Assembly (NCBI RefSeq): GCF_016745235.1
Contig: NZ_JAELVM010000001.1
Span: 1,687,856-1,751,855 of the forward strand
Direction of reading: 5' to 3'
Source of the DNA: Chryseobacterium endalhagicum
GTDB taxonomy: Bacteria; Bacteroidota; Bacteroidia; Flavobacteriales; Weeksellaceae
DNA: 64,000 bases
The notes beneath the pieces were generated by a model. The model was not told the origin of the DNA and did no database searches. It worked only from the letters and a program-made list of their open reading frames with translations. Position 1 is the stretch's first letter; every line of letters starts with the position of its first letter. The translations under genes and the position numbers were made by a program. Shown here one piece after another: positions 8,793-17,594 of this stretch.

Positions 8793-9254
8793 TTAAATCG
8801 TCAGCCCATGATTGTTTTTCACCTCAGCCATAACAAACGTGCTGTGCGTACTCCCGATGGAATCTACAGAACCCAGCTTATTGAAGACAAAATCCTGATA
8901 GTGCTTCATATCCCGGACCTGAACTTTTAAAAGGAAATCAAAATCCCCGGAAATATTGTAGCATTCCGCCACTTCTTCTATCTCCAGGATTTCCTTCACA
9001 AAATCGTAACCCACCGACCGGTCGTGGATCTTTAATTTGATCTGGCAGAACACGGTAAACCCACGGTTCAGTTTTTCGGCATCCAGAACGGCAGAGTACC
9101 GTTTCACATAACCATCCTGCTCCAGACGTTTTATCCTTTCAAAAGCGGGAGAAGGCGAGAGGTTGATTTCTTTTGCGAGCTCTTTTACGGTCAGTTTTGC
9201 ATTTTTTTGTAACAGCCTCAGCAGCTGAATGTCCTTATCATCGAGATGGTCCAT
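8793..9254 (-). CDS. Lrp/AsnC family transcriptional regulator
   Basis: This 153-residue regulator has the complete Lrp architecture. The N-terminal helix-turn-helix spans residues ~1-60 (LDDKDIQLLRLLQKNAK, then ELAKEINLSPSPAFERIKRL with DGYVKRY). The C-terminal RAM/ligand-binding domain includes AECYNISGDFDFLLKV and ends near TFVMAEVK. Family members sense amino acids and regulate amino acid metabolism, often their own or a divergent gene. Here the divergent neighbour is the riboswitch-controlled metE, about 540 bases away, so a link to methionine metabolism is possible but not shown. The start is ATG at 9254. Confidence 0.92.
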   Translation of the reverse strand: MDHLDDKDIQLLRLLQKNAKLTVKELAKEINLSPSPAFERIKRLEQDGYVKRYSAVLDAEKLNRGFTVFCQIKLKIHDRSVGYDFVKEILEIEEVAECYNISGDFDFLLKVQVRDMKHYQDFVFNKLGSVDSIGSTHSTFVMAEVKNNHGLTI

Positions 9255-9447
9255 AGAATATTATTCTTTAGCAGATTTAAATCAGTCAAATGTACAGAAT
9301 TATATTCTTTTTATTATTTAAATTAAAGTTCAATTTGCTTAATTAATGATAAATGATTGTTTTAATATTCTGTATGATTAATTTTACTCAAAATTTAAAA
9401 CTGTAAAGGATACAGCTTTATTTTTACTATTGTTCTTTATATACTTC

Positions 9448-9614
9448 ATCAAACAGGAAAGGTTTTACTTAAGGTAGATTAATAGGGAATCGTGTGAGAA
9501 TCACGAGCTGTCGCGCAACTGTAAGTAACACGCCAAAGGTTTTTGTCCTGTTATATCCACTGCGAAAGCGGGAAGGATGACAGAAACCGTTACAAGTCAG
9601 GAGACCTGCCTTTA
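9448..9614 (+). ncRNA. Cobalamin (adenosylcobalamin-type) riboswitch upstream of metE
   Basis: Conserved cobalamin-aptamer blocks appear in the right order: AATAGGGAATCGTGTGAGAA, then GAGCTGTCGCGCAACTGTAAG (9506-9525 region), then CCACTGCGAAAGCGGGAAGG, and finally the B12 box AAGTCAGGAGACCTGCC (9594-9610). The element lies between the Lrp gene and metE on the metE strand. By the established logic of such elements, bound B12 should switch off the B12-independent methionine synthase. The expression platform lies in 9611-9797, but I could not identify a definite terminator or sequestering hairpin by eye. The aptamer ends are approximate. Confidence 0.93.
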
Positions 9615-9797
9615 CTGAATTGACAATGCTTTCGCGGTATGAAGCCTTTGGTCATTAAGATGATAGTTCTGCGGTCTGCTTTCATAATAGGAATGCGGCT
9701 GTCCGGATCTGTCATGGTTTTTCCAAATTTTCTCCGTTCAGGCATTACGAAGCATTCAAAGAGCTTTTCAATTAAGTTTAATTTAAAAGTGAAAAAA

Positions 9798-12098
9798 ATG
9801 CAAACTCACATTCTGGGCTATCCGCGGATTGGTAGCAAAAGAGAACTCAAAAAAGCCTGCGAGCAGTATTGGTCGGGCAAAATTGTTTTGGAAGAACTTC
9901 TTACAGCAGGAAGAAACATCTGCAGCCAAAACTGGACGATTCAGAAAGAAGCAGGAATAGACCTGATTCCCTGTAATGATTTTTCGTATTATGACCAGGT
10001 TCTGGACATGAGCCTGATTGTAGGTGCCATTCCAACCCGTTATCATGAGGTGGCCCTTAAAAATAACAGTTCCGAACTGGATCTGTATTTCGCGATGGCG
10101 AGAGGCTATCAGAAAGAAGGACTGGATATCACAGCGATGGAAATGACAAAATGGTTTGATACGAATTACCATTATATAGTTCCCGAATTTTATAAAAACC
10201 AGCAGTTTAAACTGAATTCAAATAAAATATTCAATGAATTTTCCGGAGCAAAACAGGCTGGAATCAACGCAAAACCTGTGATTATAGGCCTTGTTTCTTA
10301 TCTTCTTTTGGGAAAAGAAAAAGAGGATGGGTTTGATAAGCTGGACCTGGCGGAAAATCTGCTTCCGGTTTATATTGAGATTCTGGCCAGGCTTCAGGAG
10401 CAGGGTGCAGAATGGATTCAGTTTGATGAACCGTTTCTGGCATTGGATTTAAGCGGAAAAGCAAAAGAAAAATACCAGTGGGTGTATGAGAAGATCAGAA
10501 AGCAGTTTCCGAAGCTGAAATTCATTGTAGCGACCTATTTTGACGGATTAAAGGATAATGTATCTCTTGCGGTTTCCCTTCCTGTGAATGTTCTGCATAT
10601 TGATTTAGTGAGAAATCCGGAACAGCTGGATGATGTGCTTCAGTCGGTTCCTGAAAACCTAAGTTTGTCATTAGGCGTTGTAGACGGAAGAAACATCTGG
10701 AAAAATAACTATGAAAAATCATTGTCTTTCATTACAAAAGCGGTTGAAAAGCTGGGGTCAGAAAGTATTTTCATTGCACCGTCTTCTTCATTGCTTCACT
10801 CGCCGTGCGATCTGGATTTTGAAACGAATCTTAATGCTGAAATTAAAAACTGGCTGGCTTTTGCCAAACAGAAAGTAAAGGAAGTCGTAACGCTTAAAGA
10901 ACTGGCATCCGGAACCGCTGATGAAAAGATCCTTGCTGATTTTGAAGACAATAAAAAAGCAATCGCAGACCGGAAAACCTCTTCACTGATTCATAATGAT
11001 GCAGTAAAGCAAATAGCAAATACCGTAACCGAAGAAGATGCACAGCGGAAAAGTCCTTTCAAAATCAGGAAGGAAGAGCAGCAGAAAGTTCTACAGCTTC
11101 CCTTGTTTCCAACTACAACCATCGGATCATTTCCTCAGACTGCGGAAGTGAGAAGCTGGAGAGCAAAATTCAAAAAAGGGGACTTAACCGCAGAGCAATA
11201 TGATACTTTGCTGAAAGAAGAAACTCAGAGAACGATCCGTTGGCAGGAAGAAATAGGCATTGACGTTCTGGTTCACGGAGAATTTGAACGCAATGATATG
11301 GTTGAATATTTCGGGGAACAGCTGAAAGGATTTACATTCACTAAAAATGGCTGGGTCCAGAGCTATGGAAGCCGCTGTGTAAAACCTCCGGTGATCTTTG
11401 GTGACGTTTCCCGCCCGGATCCAATGACGGTTTACTGGTCGCAATACGCCCAGTCACAGACGGAAAAGTGGGTGAAAGGAATGTTGACGGGTCCGGTTAC
11501 GATTCTGCAGTGGTCTTTTGTACGGGATGATCAGCCGCGTTCGGAAACGTGTAAGCAGATTGCTCTGGCGATCCGTGATGAGGTGGTGGATCTTGAAAAA
11601 GCGGGAATCAGAATTATTCAGATTGATGAACCTGCGATCCGTGAAGGACTTCCGTTAAGAAAATCCGAGTGGCAGAATTACCTGAAATGGGCTGTAGAAG
11701 CTTTCAGGATTTCATCAAGTGGAGTGGAAGATGCTACCCAGATTCATACGCACATGTGCTATTCTGAATTTAATGATATTATCAAAAACATTGCAGATAT
11801 GGATGCAGATGTCATTACCATAGAATGTTCCCGGTCTCAGATGGAACTTTTAAATGCATTTGCAGACTTCAAATATCCGAATGAGATTGGCCCCGGTGTA
11901 TACGACATTCACTCACCGAGAGTGCCTTCAAAAGAAGAAATGATCGAATTACTGATCAAAGCGCAGAATGTAATTCCGGCAGAACAATTGTGGGTAAACC
12001 CAGACTGCGGATTGAAAACAAGACATTGGGATGAAACAGAAAAAGCTCTGATTGCCATGGTAGAAGCAGCGAAAGAATCTGCTTTGGCTTTGGCGTAA
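9798..12098 (+). CDS. metE: Cobalamin-independent methionine synthase MetE
   Basis: MetE transfers a methyl group from 5-methyltetrahydropteroyl-triglutamate to homocysteine, the last step of methionine synthesis, without B12. The 766-residue length is typical. The N-terminus MQTHILGYPRIGSKRELK is the classic family start. The frame stays open upstream to about 9639, but that 53-residue extension has no family counterpart and overlaps the riboswitch expression platform, so ATG 9798 is chosen. Zinc ligands are in place: H652 and C654 (THMCYSEF), E676 (TIECSRS) and C737 (NPDCGLKTR). The C-terminal catalytic barrel opens with LPLFPTTTIGSFPQT. Expression is probably controlled by the cobalamin riboswitch just upstream. 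Confidence 0.98.
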   Translation: MQTHILGYPRIGSKRELKKACEQYWSGKIVLEELLTAGRNICSQNWTIQKEAGIDLIPCNDFSYYDQVLDMSLIVGAIPTRYHEVALKNNSSELDLYFAMARGYQKEGLDITAMEMTKWFDTNYHYIVPEFYKNQQFKLNSNKIFNEFSGAKQAGINAKPVIIGLVSYLLLGKEKEDGFDKLDLAENLLPVYIEILARLQEQGAEWIQFDEPFLALDLSGKAKEKYQWVYEKIRKQFPKLKFIVATYFDGLKDNVSLAVSLPVNVLHIDLVRNPEQLDDVLQSVPENLSLSLGVVDGRNIWKNNYEKSLSFITKAVEKLGSESIFIAPSSSLLHSPCDLDFETNLNAEIKNWLAFAKQKVKEVVTLKELASGTADEKILADFEDNKKAIADRKTSSLIHNDAVKQIANTVTEEDAQRKSPFKIRKEEQQKVLQLPLFPTTTIGSFPQTAEVRSWRAKFKKGDLTAEQYDTLLKEETQRTIRWQEEIGIDVLVHGEFERNDMVEYFGEQLKGFTFTKNGWVQSYGSRCVKPPVIFGDVSRPDPMTVYWSQYAQSQTEKWVKGMLTGPVTILQWSFVRDDQPRSETCKQIALAIRDEVVDLEKAGIRIIQIDEPAIREGLPLRKSEWQNYLKWAVEAFRISSSGVEDATQIHTHMCYSEFNDIIKNIADMDADVITIECSRSQMELLNAFADFKYPNEIGPGVYDIHSPRVPSKEEMIELLIKAQNVIPAEQLWVNPDCGLKTRHWDETEKALIAMVEAAKESALALA

Positions 12099-12138
12099 AT
12101 TATTATATTTTATTATTCCATATTCCATAAATTCTGAT

Positions 12139-12173
12139 GCAGAGCAGACTAATAGTCTGTTCTGCTTTTTTTT
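12139..12173 (+). terminator. Terminator after metE
   Basis: The 12-bp stem GCAGAGCAGACT/AGTCTGTTCTGC (one G-T wobble) has an AAT loop and is followed by eight or nine Ts. Confidence 0.9.
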
Positions 12174-12288
12174 GTTCTGAATTTTCCATGATAAAATCAC
12201 CCAAAAGGGTACTTGAAAAAGCATTGGTTACAGCTTAGATTTGTTAATGAAAGCATCTCTTACTGATCATTAACCAAAAACTAAAATC

Positions 12289-13164
12289 ATGAAAATTCTA
12301 ATTTTTACATTGGCTCTTTTCGCCATTATTAGCTGTACTGATAAGAAATCAGAAGATCAATCAAGACTGTGTACCGAGCTTTATTCGGATGATTTACAAT
12401 GGTCACCTATCCAGCCTAAAGGTGCGGTAGTAAAGAAAAGTTTATGGCCTCATTCGGTTCATTTTCCACTGCGGATCACCGTGAAATTTTTAAACGGAAC
12501 AGAATTTCAGAAAAATAAGGTCCGGGAATATGCTAAATTGTGGACTCAGGCTTCAGCAAGCGGGGTTGAATATAAATTTCATGAAAAGAATAAAATCAAT
12601 TTCCGGTTTATCCCTTACGATGTAACAACCAGCGGGAATGTAGCGGATATCAGGATTCTTTTTCGTGAAGGAGGTTCTTCATCTTATATCGGCATCGACT
12701 GTAAAAGTATACCTCAGGATAAGCCCACCATGTTTTTTGGATGGATTAATGAGAATGAAAGTGAAGAATCCATTAAGCAGGTGGTTTTGCATGAGTTCGG
12801 GCATGCTTTGGGGTTTATTCATGAGCATCAGCATCCCGGAGCCAATATTCCCTGGAACAAAGAAAAAGTATACGAATATTACAAAAATACCCAATCTCCT
12901 CCCTGGAGCAAAGAAATGGTGGACAATAATATATTTTACAGATATTCTGTGAATACAACCAATTATAGCAACTATGATCCCAAGTCCATTATGCATTATT
13001 CAATTCCATCTTTTTTAACACTAGATGGATATTCAACTCCATGGAATTCAGATCTGTCACCTGTCGATAAGTCATTTATCAAACAAATTTATCCCTATCA
13101 TCCCTGCTTTGTCAATGAAACCTGCTGCTATGATAAGAACGGGAAACCGATATTATGCCATTGA
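12289..13164 (+). CDS. Astacin-like (M12A) zinc metalloprotease lipoprotein
   Basis: This 291-residue secreted protease has a lipoprotein signal (MKILIFTLALFAIISC, lipidated Cys16), so it is anchored in the envelope or on the surface. The catalytic zinc motif HEFGHALGFIHEH gives ligands H168, H172 and H178 with general base E169. The Glu after the third His matches the astacin HExxHxxGxxHE signature. The Met-turn SIMHY (M235, Y237) supplies the conserved Met and the fifth zinc ligand Tyr of astacins. A 20-residue C-terminal tail holds the Cys-rich segment ETCCYDKNGKPILCH, possibly disulphide-bonded. No clear propeptide or additional domain is visible. The substrate is unknown. It is likely monocistronic, as it follows the metE terminator. 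Confidence 0.93.
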   Translation: MKILIFTLALFAIISCTDKKSEDQSRLCTELYSDDLQWSPIQPKGAVVKKSLWPHSVHFPLRITVKFLNGTEFQKNKVREYAKLWTQASASGVEYKFHEKNKINFRFIPYDVTTSGNVADIRILFREGGSSSYIGIDCKSIPQDKPTMFFGWINENESEESIKQVVLHEFGHALGFIHEHQHPGANIPWNKEKVYEYYKNTQSPPWSKEMVDNNIFYRYSVNTTNYSNYDPKSIMHYSIPSFLTLDGYSTPWNSDLSPVDKSFIKQIYPYHPCFVNETCCYDKNGKPILCH

Positions 13165-13181
13165 TCAGCAAAATATAAAGA

Positions 13182-13205
13182 AACCCGGAGCCTGAGCCCC
13201 GGGTT
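13182..13205. terminator. Hairpin after astacin gene
   Basis: The stem AACCCGG/CCGGGTT has a 10-nt loop. It lacks a T-run on the plus strand but has a T-rich stretch when read on the minus strand, so it may serve the convergent lipoprotein gene instead. Confidence 0.45.
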
Positions 13206-13407
13206 AAAAACAATTGGATAAAAAAGGATAAAACGACTATTTTAAATGATATGAATGTCTCATTCTAAACTTTTCAGGCATAATTTTATCTGTCCGTCTG
13301 CATCGGCATCGGTAACAATATTGAAAAGATAAAGTATGAGAAATGTATGAATGGTTCCTGCAAAACTACAGGGAAATCAACAGAGGGGAATCTGATGATT
13401 GGGAGGC

Positions 13408-13806
13408 TTACTTATATTTGATGAAAGTAGCCTGTACCTTTTTGGTTTTCATGTTGGTGGTGATGGATCCTCCGGTGTATGTACTGTTCTTACTGCCGTT
13501 TTTCATGTTCCCGAAATCACTTTTCTGGCTTCCGGTAACTTCTTCTGTAAGTTTCATAACTACGCCGTCTGCACCCTGGGCCTTACCCAGCTCGATGACT
13601 TTCTGCTGTACCGCATTCAGAGAATTGAATCCCTGACCCACATCTGTGGTTCCCATTACCTCGTGCTGTCTTTTTACATCGGCTGCATCAAAATACACAT
13701 CTACATTCTGAGTCGGTGCATACGTCTTTCCGAAATAAGAAGGCGCACACGATGTAGCGGCAGAAAGTGCAAGAATTCCAATAGATTGGATGAATAATTT
13801 CTTCAT
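13408..13806 (-). CDS. Small lipoprotein of unknown function
   Basis: This 132-residue protein begins with a lipoprotein signal (MKKLFIQSIGILALSAATSC, Cys20 lipidated). The mature part contains TYAPTQNVDVYFDAADV, then a helix QQKVIELGKAQGADGVV, and a Gly/Ser/Thr-rich C-terminal part. The 'QNVDVYFDAADVKRQHEVMG' region looks like a small alpha/beta domain of the kind found in envelope-stress lipoproteins (YajI/RcsF-like folds), but I cannot assign it. It lies 62 bases downstream of the LytTR regulator stop on the same strand, so it may be read through from that operon or have its own promoter in the short gap. Confidence 0.8.
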   Translation of the reverse strand: MKKLFIQSIGILALSAATSCAPSYFGKTYAPTQNVDVYFDAADVKRQHEVMGTTDVGQGFNSLNAVQQKVIELGKAQGADGVVMKLTEEVTGSQKSDFGNMKNGSKNSTYTGGSITTNMKTKKVQATFIKYK

Positions 13807-13868
13807 TGTTTGAATTGTAAATTAAATTGTTAGATTTTTATGTTGTTGGTTATTAGTTCTTAATGGAT

Positions 13869-14615
13869 TTATCGGATAGGATCAACAGGTCCGGGTTCAT
13901 CTTTGCTTTTATTGGTTAATACTTTGTCCATCATCTGCGCCATAAAAGTATCGCGGTAGGTCTGTCCTACAGGAATCTGGTTTTTTGTAAATTCAAGCTG
14001 TACGGTATTTCCCTGAATCATAATGATGAAAGGAACAGCAATGATAAAAGACTTATGAATGCGTATAAAACGTTCTGTCGGCAGCTTTTCTTCCAGTCCC
14101 CCGATGTTCAGAAGGGCCATGATCTGCTCACCGTCTTTTGTATGGAAGCAGACGTACTTTCCTTTTCCTTCAATATAGATGATATCGTGGGTCTTAATTT
14201 TTACAAATTTTCCTTTATACTCGGTTTTGACCAGAATAAAATCCTCTGTTTCCTTTTTAGGAACTGAAATCGCTTCCTGTGCCCGCTGTACCGCCATAAG
14301 AAACCTTGGAAAGAAAATAGGTTTTAGCAGATAATCTACGGCGTGATGATCAAATCCGTCCAATGCATATTCCCGGAAAGCGGTGGTCAGGATCACTTTA
14401 TATCGGTCATTCAGTACCTGCAGGAGTTCTATGCCTGACATTCCCGGCATCTGGATGTCCAGAAAAACAAGATCGACTTCCGTGCTGTTGAGCAGCTGTA
14501 GTGCTTCTGCAGGATTGCTCGCAGTGCCTACCAGTTTCAGGAAAGGAGTCTGCTCAATGTGCAGCGTCAGCAGTTCTATAGCATGGGCTTCGTCGTCTAC
14601 AACAATACAGTTCAT
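13869..14615 (-). CDS. LytTR-family response regulator
   Basis: This 248-residue response regulator has an N-terminal receiver domain (VVDDEA acidic pocket, phosphoacceptor D53 in LVFLDIQMPG, conserved Lys in YLLKP) and a C-terminal LytTR DNA-binding domain (VKTEYKGKFVKIKTHDIIYIEGKGKY..., ending near FIRIHKSFIIA). It is the partner of the histidine kinase whose stop lies 3 bases upstream of this start. LytTR regulators usually bind paired direct repeats in promoters. No such repeat was noticed close to this operon, and the target genes are unknown. Confidence 0.95.
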   Translation of the reverse strand: MNCIVVDDEAHAIELLTLHIEQTPFLKLVGTASNPAEALQLLNSTEVDLVFLDIQMPGMSGIELLQVLNDRYKVILTTAFREYALDGFDHHAVDYLLKPIFFPRFLMAVQRAQEAISVPKKETEDFILVKTEYKGKFVKIKTHDIIYIEGKGKYVCFHTKDGEQIMALLNIGGLEEKLPTERFIRIHKSFIIAVPFIIMIQGNTVQLEFTKNQIPVGQTYRDTFMAQMMDKVLTNKSKDEPGPVDPIR

Positions 14616-14618
14616 AGT

Positions 14619-15665
14619 TTACAGATTAATGATGATTTCGTTTAAATAATAGTTTTCATCTTCTTTAATGGTAAAAGAATGTTTGATCCCGTACATCAGC
14701 TGAAGACGCTGCTGTACATTATTCAGCCCGATACCTTTGGAAGGTTCTTTGGGACCGCTTTTCTTTTTATTGCTCACAAGAAAGCATATTTTACTTTTTG
14801 TGGCGATCAGTTCAATGGATACCTGGTTTTTCTCATCGTTGAGGTCACCATGTTTAAAGGCATTTTCCACAAGGGTAACGAATGCCAGGACCGGAACGAA
14901 AGCATCATTCGCCTGAACATCTTCATAATATTTAATTTTAAGGTTATGGCTGAACCGGATCTGATTCATCTCAATCACCTTTTTCATATGTTCTGTTTCT
15001 ACCGCCAAAGGAACCGTACCCAGTTCGCCCCAGTCGTCAAGGGCATAGCTCATGATTTCAGACAGAAGATGGACGGCATGCGCGGCTTCCGGACTGCTTT
15101 TAAGGGTTTTGGTATAAATAAAACTCAGGGAATTAAACAGAAAATGCGGATTGATCTGATACTTGATGGCCGCAAGTTCTGCTCTGAGTTTTTCTTTTTC
15201 CAGCTCCTCTTTATGTTTCCTCATTTCATTGGAAGTGATCAATGTTGCGACAAAATAGGAGATTAATATAATCAGACCGTCTAACACAGCGGTAGTGATA
15301 AAAAATATTTTAGGAGAGGTATCACTGCTCGAAGGATCCGGTTTTACAATGAAAAAATTCCAGATGTACTCGTAAACGGTAAGCACTGCAAAAAACAGAA
15401 TACACTGAAGAGCAATGACTTTCCATTTTCTGTTCCGGATCAGGGGGATCATGAAATGGTAAATCATGATGTAATAAACAAAAGTTCCCTTAATGACCGT
15501 ATGAACAGCGTTGATATAAAGTTTATTACCAGGTCCGAACTGTTTCACGGTCACTTCAAATCCCTGCAGTCTGACAAGGAACAGAAATACCGCAACATTC
15601 CATGCTGCATACAACATGAGGATGATTAATATTTGTTTCCATTGTTTTCTGACTGATTCCAGCAT
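14619..15665 (-). CDS. LytS-type sensor histidine kinase
   Basis: This is a 348-residue membrane kinase. The N-terminal ~155 residues hold about four transmembrane helices with almost no extracytoplasmic sensor domain. A short coiled coil (EMRKHKEELEKEKLRAELAA) leads to the His_kinase (PF06580) motif YQINPHFLFNSLSF with phosphorylated H174. The ATP-binding region follows, with VENAFKHG as N-box and GIGLNNVQQRL as the distal G-box. It forms a two-gene operon with the LytTR regulator just downstream. The absence of a periplasmic domain suggests sensing of a membrane-related or internal signal. The ligand is unknown. Confidence 0.94.
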   Translation of the reverse strand: MLESVRKQWKQILIILMLYAAWNVAVFLFLVRLQGFEVTVKQFGPGNKLYINAVHTVIKGTFVYYIMIYHFMIPLIRNRKWKVIALQCILFFAVLTVYEYIWNFFIVKPDPSSSDTSPKIFFITTAVLDGLIILISYFVATLITSNEMRKHKEELEKEKLRAELAAIKYQINPHFLFNSLSFIYTKTLKSSPEAAHAVHLLSEIMSYALDDWGELGTVPLAVETEHMKKVIEMNQIRFSHNLKIKYYEDVQANDAFVPVLAFVTLVENAFKHGDLNDEKNQVSIELIATKSKICFLVSNKKKSGPKEPSKGIGLNNVQQRLQLMYGIKHSFTIKEDENYYLNEIIINL

Positions 15666-15948
15666 TTTAATTCTCTCTTTATTTAAAGTGTAATTTTTGT
15701 TGTAAATGATAATTTCATGTAAATAATTCTTTACTTCCCATTAAAATTACAACAATTCTCTTTTGACACTGCAATATTACTTCATATCACAATGATGCTA
15801 AAATATATTACACCAATAGCCGGATTAGCACCATCAATCATTGGATTGTAGCAACTTTATATATTTTTAAAGGGAAAGAAAGAGAGCGAATAACAAAAAA
15901 TAACCTGGAAAGATCAAAACAGATAAACTTGAGGAACTGTATTTTTTT

Positions 15949-16264
15949 TAACCATTAAGATTCTTTTAAGTCTTTAAGAATATTAAGTCTGAGTTTCACT
16001 TCTCTTAATGTTTCAAAAAAACTATACGCAATCATCTGTGCAAATCCGAGTATTCTGTGGTCAATAAAATTTCAACCACAAAAGTCCCAAAAGACAAACA
16101 CTTCGGTGATTTTGAAGTTTAAAAAATTATGTATAAAAACAGAACACATAAGTTTTAAAAAAAATCTTTAGATTTTACCTTAACTATTCTTACTCTCTTC
16201 ACTTCTCTTAATGTTTCAAAAAAATATACACATTCATCTGTGCAAATCCGCGAAATCTGTGGTC
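15949..16264. repeat. Left array of intergenic repeat modules
   Basis: The 630-bp gap 15666-16295 has no gene. Its right half is a mosaic of modules. They are A (15949-15995, TTAACCATTAAGATT...), B1 (15997-16062, CTTCTCTTAATGTTTC... CATCTGTGCAAATCCG), C (16074-16156, AACCACAAAAG...GAACACATAAG) and D+B2 (16155-16264). B1 and B2 are direct repeats 203 bp apart. Inverted copies of A, B, C and D occur at 18902-19200, on the other side of the MFS and AraC genes. Part 15666-15948 is AT-rich and presumably includes the kinase promoter. Confidence 0.8.
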
Positions 16265-16295
16265 AAAAAAAATACTCAAACAAAAAAAGCAGAGA

Positions 16296-17510
16296 TCAAT
16301 TCTCTGCTTTTTCTTTTTTAACGGCCTGATGCATAAAAAGGATAATTCCTAAAAGCATCACCGCTATTGCCAGATAACGCCAGGCAAGACCCTGCTGTTC
16401 CGTCACATTTCCACTGACGGAGATAATAAAACTCGTCACAGAAGTAATTACATACACCAATCCGCCCATCAATCCACCGGCTGTTCCTGCATTTTTCGGG
16501 AAATAAAGCATACTCGTTGTGAAGAAAGACGTAAACAGGATTCCCGAGCAGATGTGGATAAAAAAGGCAAAAGGAACCATGATAAACAGGCTTTCTGCGT
16601 AGAAACTGGTGGCAATCAGTCCGGCGATCAGGATCAGCTGTAAAATAATAGGCTGCAGGATTCTTTCCTTAAAATCAAGTTTCAGTCTGCGCTTTCCGAT
16701 AAAACCGCCGATCATCCATGAAAATCCTAAAATCAATGTACAGTATCCTATCACAACAGGAGTAAAGTGAAATGTATTTTCAATGATAAAAGGTCCTGTG
16801 ATATTGAAAAGCATCACAATAGAATAGCTAAGTCCCAGAATAATAATGCCGAGCATAAAGATCCTGTTTTTCAGCATCATCTTGTACAGGCTGATGTTTT
16901 CGGAAAGATTCAGTTTCTTTTTCTCCGGTAAGCTTTCACCACTGAAAAACCATTCAAATAGGAACAGAATTCCCGCATATAAAGCCAGGAAATGAAAATT
17001 GGCATGCCAGTTAAACAATTTTTCAAGATAACCTCCCAGAAACGGTGCCAGAATAGGACCGCACGACCATACAATCGTGAAATAGCTCAGATAATGCTTC
17101 ACCTTTTCAGAATCATATAAATCTACAAAAATGGCCCGCGTTGCTACAACCAGGATAGAAACCGCCGCACCCTGAAGAATACGGAGCAGACAGATCAGAA
17201 AAATACTGTCTGTCATCGTAATCAGAATACTGCTGATGATCAGAAGGAACAAGGCAATAAGCTTGGGACGGTAACGGCCGATACTGTCCAGGATTCCTCC
17301 CACAAACAGCTGCGAGATTCCGTAACTGAGAAGATAAGACGTCAGGGTGATCTGGATGTCTTTTTCGGAGACCTGCATTTCCTTGGCCATCGATGGAAAG
17401 GAGGGTAAATAAATATCGGTGACAAACCCCGAAAGCGGGATAGACACAAAGGCCATAATGGTTATTAATCTGATTCTTTTTTCAGATGCTTCTTTCAACA
17501 ACATACTCAT
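16296..17510 (-). CDS. Bcr/CflA-type MFS drug-efflux transporter
   Basis: This is a 404-residue inner-membrane protein with 12 predicted transmembrane segments. The first helix carries SGFVTDIYLPSFPSMAKEM, the D-x-Y-L-P-x-x-P motif typical of the Bcr/CflA drug-resistance group. The loop between helices 2 and 3 has GGILDSIGRYRPK, the MFS motif A (GxxxDxxGRRxx). Substrates cannot be read from the sequence. Family members export bicyclomycin, chloramphenicol or related small molecules by proton antiport. The gene lies 84 bases downstream of an AraC regulator on the same strand, so that regulator may control it. Both genes are bracketed by inverted repeat arrays. Confidence 0.93.
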   Translation of the reverse strand: MSMLLKEASEKRIRLITIMAFVSIPLSGFVTDIYLPSFPSMAKEMQVSEKDIQITLTSYLLSYGISQLFVGGILDSIGRYRPKLIALFLLIISSILITMTDSIFLICLLRILQGAAVSILVVATRAIFVDLYDSEKVKHYLSYFTIVWSCGPILAPFLGGYLEKLFNWHANFHFLALYAGILFLFEWFFSGESLPEKKKLNLSENISLYKMMLKNRIFMLGIIILGLSYSIVMLFNITGPFIIENTFHFTPVVIGYCTLILGFSWMIGGFIGKRRLKLDFKERILQPIILQLILIAGLIATSFYAESLFIMVPFAFFIHICSGILFTSFFTTSMLYFPKNAGTAGGLMGGLVYVITSVTSFIISVSGNVTEQQGLAWRYLAIAVMLLGIILFMHQAVKKEKAEN

Positions 17511-17594
17511 TCGTTATTTTACTATGCAAAAATAAGCCGGGAATTATTAAGATGAATTTTAAAAGACAAAGTAAAAATTACAAAAATCAAAGAT

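Noticed and set aside
9639..9797. Longer N-terminus for MetE
   Set aside because: The 53 extra residues have no counterpart in the MetE family and lie in the riboswitch expression platform. The family start MQTHILGYPRIG is at 9798.
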